A DNA stretch of 49,465 nucleotides from the NCBI GenBank assembly GCA_035498035.1, contig DATKAN010000049.1, positions 1 to 49,465 on the forward strand, written 5' to 3'. The notes below the pieces were generated by a model. That model was not told where the DNA came from. It did not search any database and saw nothing but the letters and a program-made list of their open reading frames with translations. The stretch comes from Nitrospiria bacterium. GTDB lineage: Bacteria > Nitrospirota > Nitrospiria > JACQBZ01. Below are positions 43,278 to 49,465 of this stretch, piece after piece; within the stretch, counting starts at the first letter, position 1, and each line of letters starts with the position of its first letter. Both the position numbers and the translations under genes were made by a program.

Positions 43278-43422
43278 TTACAGGGGCTCGCGTCGCCGCT
43301 ATTATCTGTGGGGGCCCGTGCGGGCTCCGCTCCTCCGATGCCCCCCCGGCGCTCGGACGGGCATAGCCCGATCCTCGCTTTCACCGGCCAGGCCGGACGG
43401 AGCCTCCTCTTCTTGCTCGCGT
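43278..43422 (-). repeat. Nested repeats R2 inside R1 (copy C) between rplX and rplE
   Basis: On the minus strand the R1 5' part (CACGCGAGCAAGAAGAGGAG, GCTCCGTCCGGCCTGGCCGG, 43383-43422) is followed by an R2 copy at 43300-43381 (AGCGAGGATCGGGCTATGCC through CCCGCACGGGCCCCCACAG). The R1 3' core GGCGACGCGAGCCCCTGTAA (43278-43299) then follows, just before the rplE ribosome site. The order suggests that R2 was inserted into an existing R1 copy. Confidence 0.7.
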
Positions 43423-43435
43423 GTCCGGCCGTCCA

Positions 43436-43783
43436 CTACCCGCGATCGATGATTTCCCCGCATTTCTTGCAGTAACGGAGTTTTTGACCGTCATCGATGC
43501 GGCGCATCCCGACCCGCGCCGTCTTTCCGCAATTTTGACAGACGATCATGACATTCGAAAGCTGGATCGGGCCTTCCTTCTCAATGATCCCGCCCTGCCG
43601 GTGTTTCTGGCTCGGCTTCATATGCCGTTTGATGATATTCAGCTTCTCGACGAATACGCGGTGGGTCGAGCGATCCACTTCCAGGACCTTTCCGGTTTTT
43701 CCCTTGTCCTTTCCGGTCATGATCATCACGGTGTCCCCTTTTCGGACCCGGAATTTCGGAAGGACGATTCGCGATTCGCTCAT
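43436..43783 (-). CDS. rplX: 50S ribosomal protein L24
   Basis: Start at 43783 (MSESRIVLPKFRVRKGDTV), six bases after GGGAG; an ATG at 43795 is the alternative. 115 residues. The KOW motif (KGDTVMIMTGKDKGKTGKVL) and KRHMKPSQKHRQGGIIEKEG mark uL24. The C-terminus has two CxxC pairs (CQNCGK and CKKCGE), the zinc-finger form. Confidence 0.97.
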   Translation of the reverse strand: MSESRIVLPKFRVRKGDTVMIMTGKDKGKTGKVLEVDRSTHRVFVEKLNIIKRHMKPSQKHRQGGIIEKEGPIQLSNVMIVCQNCGKTARVGMRRIDDGQKLRYCKKCGEIIDRG

Positions 43784-43797
43784 CACGGCTCCCATGA

Positions 43798-44166
43798 TTA
43801 GAGCACCTCCGGCGCCAGGGAAATAATTTTCATGAACTTCTTTCCCCGGAGTTCCCGGGCGACCGGACCGAAGATCCGAGTCCCGATCGGTTCGCCCTGG
43901 GGATTGATCAGGACCGCGGCGTTCCGGTCGAAGCGGATATAGGAACCGTCTTCCCTCCGGATCTCCTTGACCGTCCTGACGACGACGGCCTTCGCCACAT
44001 CCCCTTTTTTCACAGCGGCCTGCGGAATGGCTTCTTTGACGGCCACGGTGATCACATCGCCGATGGTCGCGTAACGCCTCCCCGATCCGCCCATGACGTG
44101 AAAACACATGACTTTCTTGGCCCCCGAGTTATCGGCCACATCCAGCATGGTATAATCTTGAATCAT
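43798..44166 (-). CDS. rplN: 50S ribosomal protein L14
   Basis: 122 residues: [60 protein letters not shown] and [20 protein letters not shown] are uL14. Confidence 0.98.
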   Translation of the reverse strand: MIQDYTMLDVADNSGAKKVMCFHVMGGSGRRYATIGDVITVAVKEAIPQAAVKKGDVAKAVVVRTVKEIRREDGSYIRFDRNAAVLINPQGEPIGTRIFGPVARELRGKKFMKIISLAPEVL

Positions 44167-44194
44167 TCGACTGCCTCACTCCACAAGGCCGTTG

Positions 44195-44506
44195 TTACGA
44201 CAACGCGGCCGGGTTCTGCACTTCCGCGGGAGCGACGCCCCGGGACCGCTGAACAATTTCAATGACGCGCCAATGCTTCTCTTTGCTGATCGGCCGGCTT
44301 TCCAGGATTTTCACCGTATCGCCGACCTGACACTCGTTCTGTTCATCGTGGGCCTTCAATTTGGTGGTTTTGCGTACCACCTTTTTATAGGTCGGATGAA
44401 GAAAGACCCTTTCAATCATCACCACGACCGTCTTGTTCATGCGGTGGCTGATGACCTCCCCGATAAAAGTCCGGCGCCGTTTCTTCGGTCCTGCTTCTGC
44501 CGACAT
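44195..44506 (-). CDS. rpsQ: 30S ribosomal protein S17
   Basis: 103 residues. The uS17 OB fold is RTFIGEVISHRMNKTVVVMI, HPTYKKVVRKTTKLKAHDEQ, CQVGDTVKILESRPISKEKH. Short extensions at both ends (MSAEAGPKKRR and a final GVAPAEVQNPAALS) make it longer than usual. Confidence 0.97.
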   Translation of the reverse strand: MSAEAGPKKRRRTFIGEVISHRMNKTVVVMIERVFLHPTYKKVVRKTTKLKAHDEQNECQVGDTVKILESRPISKEKHWRVIEIVQRSRGVAPAEVQNPAALS

Positions 44507-44523
44507 AGATTAACGTCCTTTCA

Positions 44524-44736
44524 TCATGATGCCGTTTTACCCGCCCCACCCGACCGTTTTTCACGAACCACGGTCTGGATCCGCGCAATCTCTCGGCGCG
44601 AGTTCTTGATCTGTTGGGGATTCTCAATCCGTCCGCTCATCAATTGGTACCGCAGGTTGAATAGCTCTTTTCGAAGGTCCTTTTCCTTCAGGGTCAACTC
44701 ATCGATCGTTAAATTCCGCAATTCCTGGAGTTCCAT
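44524..44736 (-). CDS. rpmC: 50S ribosomal protein L29
   Basis: Start at 44736 ([20 protein letters not shown]), overlapping the rplP stop (TGATG); 70 residues. LRKELFNLRYQLMSGRIENP and SRREIARIQTVVREK are the uL29 helical hairpin. Confidence 0.96.
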   Translation of the reverse strand: MELQELRNLTIDELTLKEKDLRKELFNLRYQLMSGRIENPQQIKNSRREIARIQTVVREKRSGGAGKTAS

Positions 44737-45149
44737 CAGATCTTCCCTCTCGCAATCAGTTGGGTAGCCACCGGAAGCTTGTACGCGGCCAGCCGAAAGG
44801 CCTCCTCGGCCACGTCCCGGGTCACGCCGTCCATCTCGTAGATGATCCGGCCCGGTCGGACGGAGGCCACCCACAATTCCGGATTGCCTTTTCCTTTTCC
44901 CATCCGCGTCTCGGCGGGTTTCTTGGTGATGGGTTTGTCCGGAAACACCCGGATCCAAATTTTACCGCCACGCTTCACAAACCGGGTCATGGCGATACGC
45001 GCGGCTTCCAGCTGTCGCGCCGTAAGCCAGGCCGGGGCCAGAACCTTCAACCCGAACTCGCCAAAAGACAGTTCCGATCCCCGATAGGCCTTTCCGAATC
45101 GCCGGCCTTTATGCATTTTTCTGAATTTGACTTTCTTGGGACTCAGCAT
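44736..45149 (-). CDS. rplP: 50S ribosomal protein L16
   Basis: 137 residues: [80 protein letters not shown] are uL16. Its start overlaps the rpsC stop and its stop overlaps the rpmC start. Confidence 0.98.
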   Translation of the reverse strand: MLSPKKVKFRKMHKGRRFGKAYRGSELSFGEFGLKVLAPAWLTARQLEAARIAMTRFVKRGGKIWIRVFPDKPITKKPAETRMGKGKGNPELWVASVRPGRIIYEMDGVTRDVAEEAFRLAAYKLPVATQLIARGKI

Positions 45150-45826
45150 CAGCGTCGCTCCGACGACATATCCAAGCGGCCTTCCTGTTTTTCCGGCAGC
45201 ATCGGCATCATTTCACCCTTATAGATCAAAACCTTCACCCCGATCTGTCCGAAGGCGGTACGGGCTTCGGCCAACCCGAAATCGATGTCGGCCCTCAGGG
45301 TGTGCAGGGGCACGCGGCCCTCGCGGTACCATTCCGTCCTCGCGATTTCCGATCCGCCCAGCCTTCCCGCGCAGGTGATCTTGATTCCCTGGGCCCCCAA
45401 ACGCAACGCCGCCTGAACGCTTTTTTTCATGGCCCGTCGGAACGCCACCCGTTTTTCCAACTGCACCGCGATGTTTTCGGCCACCAACTGGGCGTCGATC
45501 TCCGGCTTGCGAATCTCTTTGATATTGATGTAGACCTGGCGACCCGTTTTGGATTCCAGTTCGGACTTCAGCTTGTCCACCTCGGCTCCCTTCCGTCCGA
45601 TGATGATTCCGGGGCGGGCGGTATGAATATTGATTTTGGCCTGATTGCCGGAGCGTTCGATCTCGATCTTTGAGACGCCGGCATGGGCCAGTTTTTCCTT
45701 GACCATACGCCGTATCTTGAGATCTTCGTGCAACAACTTGGCATAGTCCTTTTCCGCATACCAGCGCGAATTCCAGGTTTTGATGTACCCGAGTCGGTAC
45801 CCGATCGGATTGACTTTCTGTCCCAC
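45149..45826 (-). CDS. rpsC: 30S ribosomal protein S3
   Basis: 225 residues: [20 protein letters not shown], the KH domain with [20 protein letters not shown], and the C-terminal [20 protein letters not shown] are uS3. It forms part of the mRNA entry site. Confidence 0.98.
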   Translation of the reverse strand: MGQKVNPIGYRLGYIKTWNSRWYAEKDYAKLLHEDLKIRRMVKEKLAHAGVSKIEIERSGNQAKINIHTARPGIIIGRKGAEVDKLKSELESKTGRQVYINIKEIRKPEIDAQLVAENIAVQLEKRVAFRRAMKKSVQAALRLGAQGIKITCAGRLGGSEIARTEWYREGRVPLHTLRADIDFGLAEARTAFGQIGVKVLIYKGEMMPMLPEKQEGRLDMSSERR

Positions 45827-45853
45827 GTCTTCCTCTCTTATCCGGTTGATTCG

Positions 45854-46255
45854 CTATTTCGCCGGGGCCGGTTTTCGCGCCTTCGCCGGTTCAGAAGGCG
45901 CTTTTCCATGGCCCGCGACCTTCGGCGACACCACCACCGTGATATGGCTGGTTCTTTTCTTAATCGGATTAGCCCGTCCCATCGAACGGGCATTGAACCG
46001 CTTCAGAATCGGCCCGCCGTCCACGTAGACCCGGCTCACCCAAAGATCATCCGGATCGCCGATCTCCAGATTCTCCGCGTTGGCCACCGCCGACTTGAGG
46101 ACTTTTTCCACCACGCGCGAGGCCGACCGGGGCGTGAACTTCAATATGTTGAACGCCTCCGCCACCTGCTGACCTCGAATGAGGTCGATTACCATTCTCG
46201 CCTTGCGCGGGGCCACCCTCACGAATCTCAGGATCGCCTTTGCTTCCGTCGCCAT
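45854..46255 (-). CDS. rplV: 50S ribosomal protein L22
   Basis: Start at the ATG at 46255 ([20 protein letters not shown]); an upstream TTG is less likely. 133 residues. [20 protein letters not shown] and [20 protein letters not shown] are uL22. The last about 25 residues form a Pro/Ala/Lys tail. Confidence 0.97.
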   Translation of the reverse strand: MATEAKAILRFVRVAPRKARMVIDLIRGQQVAEAFNILKFTPRSASRVVEKVLKSAVANAENLEIGDPDDLWVSRVYVDGGPILKRFNARSMGRANPIKKRTSHITVVVSPKVAGHGKAPSEPAKARKPAPAK

Positions 46256-46296
46256 AAATATTTCCGCTCCCAATACAAGTCCAGGGTTGGACGGGC

Positions 46297-46584
46297 CTAC
46301 TTGAGCGCCGTCGCTTTTTCCGTTCTTGCCTGACCGTGTCCTTTGAAGAAGCGCGTGGGCGCAAATTCTCCCAGCTTGTGCCCGACCATATTTTCGGTCA
46401 CGTAGACCGGGATGAACTTTTTACCGTTGTGAACCGCCATCGTGTGGCCGATCATCTCCGGCACGATCGTCGACCGTCGGGCCCAGGTCTTTATGATCTT
46501 CTTGTCATTGGCCTCATTGAGGACCGCGATTTTTTCCATCAATTTCGCATCTACAAAAGGGCCTTTTTTAACCGACCGGGGCAC
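46297..46584 (-). CDS. rpsS: 30S ribosomal protein S19
   Basis: 95 residues: [60 protein letters not shown] and [16 protein letters not shown] are uS19. Confidence 0.98.
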   Translation of the reverse strand: MPRSVKKGPFVDAKLMEKIAVLNEANDKKIIKTWARRSTIVPEMIGHTMAVHNGKKFIPVYVTENMVGHKLGEFAPTRFFKGHGQARTEKATALK

Positions 46585-46596
46585 GGACTCTCTCCT

Positions 46597-47421
46597 TTAA
46601 TTTCGTCGTTTGATGATAAATTGATTTGTGTTTTTCCTTTTACGAGTCTTGTATCCTTTCGTGGGCAATCCCCATGGTGATACGGGATGGGGATTTCCCT
46701 GTCCGGATTTACCTTCTCCCCCGCCGTGCGGGTGATCCACCGGATTCATGGCCAGTCCTCGAACGATCGGCCGACGGCCCATCCACCGTTTCCGCCCCGC
46801 CTTTCCGATCGAGATGTTTTCATGGTCAAGATTTCCGACCTGGCCCACCGTTGCAAGACAACGGCCATGGATCCGCCGCAATTCGCCGGACCCCAACCGC
46901 ACCTGGACATAGTCCGTCTCCCGCCCCATGATCTGCGCAAACGCGCCGGCGCTGCGGGCCAGCTGCGCGCCCTTGCCGGGCTTCAACTCGAGGTTGTGGA
47001 CTTGCGTACCGACCGGAATCACCGCTAACGGGAGCGCATTTCCGGGTTTTATCTCGGCATCGTTGCTGGAAAGAACGCGATCTCCGACGCCGATGCCCAC
47101 CGGGGCGATTATGTACCGTTTTTCACCATCGGCATATTGCAGGAGGGCGATCCGGGATGAGCGGTTCGGATCGTACTCGATCGCGATCACCTTGGCCGGG
47201 ATGTTAAATTTGTCCCGTTTAAAATCAATGATGCGATAGGCCCGTTTATGTCCGCCGCCCCGGTGGCGGACGGTCATCTTTCCGCGGTTGTTCCTTCCAC
47301 CGGACGGAACCCGAAACGTCACAAGACGCTTCTCGGGCTCCGTCTTGGTAATCTCCTCAAATGTAAAACCGGTCATGGCCCGACGGCCCGGGGAGGTCGG
47401 CTTATACTGTTTAATCGGCAT
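46597..47421 (-). CDS. rplB: 50S ribosomal protein L2
   Basis: 274 residues: [60 protein letters not shown] and the catalytic-centre-near loop [18 protein letters not shown] are uL2. It supports subunit joining and peptidyl transfer. Confidence 0.98.
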   Translation of the reverse strand: MPIKQYKPTSPGRRAMTGFTFEEITKTEPEKRLVTFRVPSGGRNNRGKMTVRHRGGGHKRAYRIIDFKRDKFNIPAKVIAIEYDPNRSSRIALLQYADGEKRYIIAPVGIGVGDRVLSSNDAEIKPGNALPLAVIPVGTQVHNLELKPGKGAQLARSAGAFAQIMGRETDYVQVRLGSGELRRIHGRCLATVGQVGNLDHENISIGKAGRKRWMGRRPIVRGLAMNPVDHPHGGGEGKSGQGNPHPVSPWGLPTKGYKTRKRKNTNQFIIKRRN

Positions 47422-47453
47422 CGTTGATCCCTACTGTCTCTGGCTTAACTTCC

Positions 47454-47747
47454 CTATACTCCTTCAAACAATTCCAGCTTTTCACCTTTTTTAAGGGTCA
47501 GAATCGCTTTTTTCAGATCCGCCCGCTTTCCCTCAAAGCGGCCCAAGCGTTTGCGCTTCCCCTTCGTATTGATGATATGGACCGCCTCAACTTTGACTTT
47601 CAAAACCTCTTCGGCCGCCCGTTTGATCTCGATCTTGTTGGACCACGGATGCACAAGAAAGCAGACCTTGTTTTGTGCCTCCTTGAGCTCGGTCATCTTC
47701 TCGGTCAACAGCGGGCGGAGGAGAACCTGGTGCGGATCCCGGGTCAT
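47454..47747 (-). CDS. rplW: 50S ribosomal protein L23
   Basis: Start at 47747 (MTRDPHQVLLRPLLTEKMTE), ATGA overlap with rplD; 97 residues. NKVCFLVHPWSNKIEIKRAA and VEAVHIINTKGKRKRLGRFE are uL23, which lines the exit tunnel. Confidence 0.97.
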   Translation of the reverse strand: MTRDPHQVLLRPLLTEKMTELKEAQNKVCFLVHPWSNKIEIKRAAEEVLKVKVEAVHIINTKGKRKRLGRFEGKRADLKKAILTLKKGEKLELFEGV

Positions 47748-48367
47748 GACCAGACCTCCCGAATCCGTGAAAGGACCTCCTGAGGAATCAGCAAATGCCG
47801 GGCACAAACTAGATCGTAAACATTCAAACCTTGAACCGCCAGCAGTTTCAGCCCGGGAATGTTCCGGACCGCACGGGCCAATTTCTCGTCGATGGTTGAG
47901 GCCACAATAACGGTCCTTCCGGTCGCCTCGAGGTTTTTCAGAATCTGCGCCACCTGTTTCGTCTTCCCCTCGCCCAGTTCCAACCTCTCAACGACAAGCA
48001 CGGCTCCGTCGTTTAACTTGGCCGTTAAAACACCCCGCAGGGCCGCGCGGTATTTCTTCTTCGGAAAGGCATACCCATAGTCCCGCGGCGTCGGGCCGAA
48101 GGTCGTTCCCCCGCCCCGCCAGAGGGGAGAGCGAGTGGAACCGGCCCGGGCACGTCCCGTTCCTTTTTGGCGCCATGGTTTTTTTCCGCCGCCGCTGACC
48201 AGCCCCCGCGTCTTTGTCGCGGCCGTTCCCTGCCGCCGGGACGCCTGTTGCATGACTACGGCTTCATGTATCAGCGGTTTGTTAACCTTGGCCGCAAAAA
48301 GACGCTCGTCCAAGTCCACCGTGCCGACTTTTTCCTTGCTTAAATTGACCACATCAATCGTTGGCAT
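47744..48367 (-). CDS. rplD: 50S ribosomal protein L4
   Basis: Start at 48367 (MPTIDVVNLSKEKVGTVDLD); the longer frame overlaps rplC. 207 residues. GGKKPWRQKGTGRARAGSTR, RSPLWRGGGTTFGPTPRDYG and KKYRAALRGVLTAKL are uL4. In some bacteria L4 represses the S10 operon. Confidence 0.98.
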   Translation of the reverse strand: MPTIDVVNLSKEKVGTVDLDERLFAAKVNKPLIHEAVVMQQASRRQGTAATKTRGLVSGGGKKPWRQKGTGRARAGSTRSPLWRGGGTTFGPTPRDYGYAFPKKKYRAALRGVLTAKLNDGAVLVVERLELGEGKTKQVAQILKNLEATGRTVIVASTIDEKLARAVRNIPGLKLLAVQGLNVYDLVCARHLLIPQEVLSRIREVWS

Positions 48368-48380
48368 GTTTTTACTTCGC

Positions 48381-49010
48381 TTATGTTCGAGTCGAACGTT
48401 TAATGAGCACGATGGCACCCTTGAAACCCGGCACCGCCCCTCTTATAAATAGCAGGTTTTCATCCTTCCGCACCTCGACCACCTCCAGGCCCTGCACCGT
48501 CACCTGCTCGTTCCCCATGTGCGCCGGGAGCCGCTTATTTTTCCGGACACGGGACGGCCAGGAACTGCTGCCGATCGAGCCGGGTTGCCGGTGAAACATG
48601 GAACCGTGTGTCGCGGGGCCTCCGGCAAAATGATGCAGCTTCACGACGCCGGCGAAGCCTTTTCCCTTCGACGTCCCGATGACATCAACGAGCTCACCCT
48701 TCTGGAACTGATCCGCACCGATCACCGCACCGACTTCCAGGGCCTTGAGATCGCCCTTGAATTCGCGCAGGTGTTTTGCAAAAGGCACATTAGCTTTCTT
48801 TAAATGGCCCCGCTCCGCCTTGGGGAGCTTTTTTTCCGGGACCTCCAAGAACGAAAGCTGAACGGCTTCATAACCGTCCCGTTCCTTCGTCTTCTTAAGG
48901 ACGACACGGCATGGCCCCGCCGCAATCACGGTGACCGGAACGATTTTCCCGTTTTCGCCGTAGATCTGGCTCATCCCTAATTTTTGACCGATCAATCCTT
49001 GTACCGTCAT
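48381..49010 (-). CDS. rplC: 50S ribosomal protein L3
   Basis: 209 residues: [60 protein letters not shown] and [20 protein letters not shown] are uL3. It is one of the first proteins to bind 23S rRNA. Confidence 0.98.
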   Translation of the reverse strand: MTVQGLIGQKLGMSQIYGENGKIVPVTVIAAGPCRVVLKKTKERDGYEAVQLSFLEVPEKKLPKAERGHLKKANVPFAKHLREFKGDLKALEVGAVIGADQFQKGELVDVIGTSKGKGFAGVVKLHHFAGGPATHGSMFHRQPGSIGSSSWPSRVRKNKRLPAHMGNEQVTVQGLEVVEVRKDENLLFIRGAVPGFKGAIVLIKRSTRT

Positions 49011-49315
49011 GTTTTGATCTCGACGTCGACTCCGGCCGACAAGTTCAACTTCATCAAGGCGTCCATGGTGTCCTGTGTCGGCTCCAGGATGTCGATGAGG
49101 CGCTTGTGCGTTCGAATTTCGAACTGTTCACGCGATTTCTTATCGACGTGAGGCGACCGCAATACCGTAAATTTGTTGATCACCGTCGGCAGCGGGATCG
49201 GTCCGGACACCTTGGCCCCGGTTCGCTTCACCGTCTCCACAATCTCCACGACGGACTGGTCCAGGACCCGGTAATCATACCCTTTAAGTCGTATTCGAAT
49301 TCTCTGATCAACCAT
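49007..49315 (-). CDS. rpsJ: 30S ribosomal protein S10
   Basis: 102 residues: [60 protein letters not shown] are uS10. It also acts in antitermination (NusE). Its stop overlaps the rplC start by 4 bases. Confidence 0.98.
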   Translation of the reverse strand: MVDQRIRIRLKGYDYRVLDQSVVEIVETVKRTGAKVSGPIPLPTVINKFTVLRSPHVDKKSREQFEIRTHKRLIDILEPTQDTMDALMKLNLSAGVDVEIKT

Positions 49316-49329
49316 GGACCCGCCCTTTT

Positions 49330-49465
49330 TTACGCGATGACTTCACTGATGACCCCCGCACCGACCGTGCGGCCGCCTTCCCGGATCGCAAACCGCAACT
49401 CCTTCTCCATCGCGATCGGCGTGATCAACTCCACGTCCATCCGCACATTGTCCCCCGGCATCACC
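49330..49465 (-). CDS. tuf: Elongation factor Tu, C-terminal end (runs off right edge)
   Basis: The minus strand from the right edge to TAA at 49330 gives about 45 residues: [44 protein letters not shown]. This is the third domain of EF-Tu. It lies directly before rpsJ, the common str-S10 junction. Confidence 0.96.
   Translation of the reverse strand, partial: VMPGDNVRMDVELITPIAMEKELRFAIREGGRTVGAGVISEVIA

Overview
The window (49,465 bases, moderately GC-rich, almost every gene on the minus strand) comes from a diderm, LPS-making bacterium with type IV pili. The block lptC-lptA-lptB-rpoN-hpf-rapZ next to pilMNOPQ-aroC-aroKB, the Zn-type ribosomal proteins (rpsN type Z, four-Cys uS4, zinc-finger uL24), and the many small secreted or lipoprotein genes suggest a Nitrospirota-like or Desulfobacterota-like lineage. 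That placement is inference. No rRNA gene, tRNA, CRISPR array or intact transposase was seen.

Layout by position. 1-921: start of thiC with its TPP riboswitch and terminator. 1057-6997: a large secreted CARDB/PKD/propeller protein, a secreted Ig-like protein and an ABC-2 exporter pair. 7019-13870: small accessory genes, including an orphan GroES, a cupredoxin, a PEBP protein, a J-domain protein, TPR proteins, two thioredoxin-fold proteins and a peroxiredoxin. 13871-15056: an AT-richer island with a lone lipoprotein. 15057-19042: nadE, a GAF-GAF-ANTAR regulator and an Ig-like lipoprotein. 19069-27593: a small MerR-type regulator, pilMNOPQ, aroC and a fused aroKB. 27782-33355: a helical-repeat protein, rapZ, hpf, rpoN, lptB, lptA (frame-broken) and lptC. 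33550-49465: the S10-spc-alpha ribosomal supercluster from the end of tuf to rplQ, with secY, adk, map, infA and rpoA.

How the genes work together. The right third is core translation, Sec export and transcription. LptCAB builds the LPS bridge and shares a cluster with sigma-54, hibernation factor and RapZ, an arrangement common in diderms. PilMNOPQ forms the pilus alignment complex and secretin, with two shikimate-pathway genes co-oriented behind it.

The most unusual signal is intergenic. Two families of GC-rich, hairpin-forming repeats sit directly in front of start codons. Family R1 has core GGGGCGACGCGAGCCCC. Family R2 has ends near AGCGAGGATCGGGCT and CGCACGGGCCCCCAC. They lie upstream of nadE, a J-domain gene, a small membrane-protein gene, a hypothetical gene, aroKB, rpsK and rplE. 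At rplE an R2 copy appears nested inside an R1 copy within the spc operon. Other notable points are an lptA reading-frame break in a 9-nt homopolymer, a secreted protein that looks chimeric by base composition, and a structured, terminator-ended region of unknown type in front of that protein's gene.
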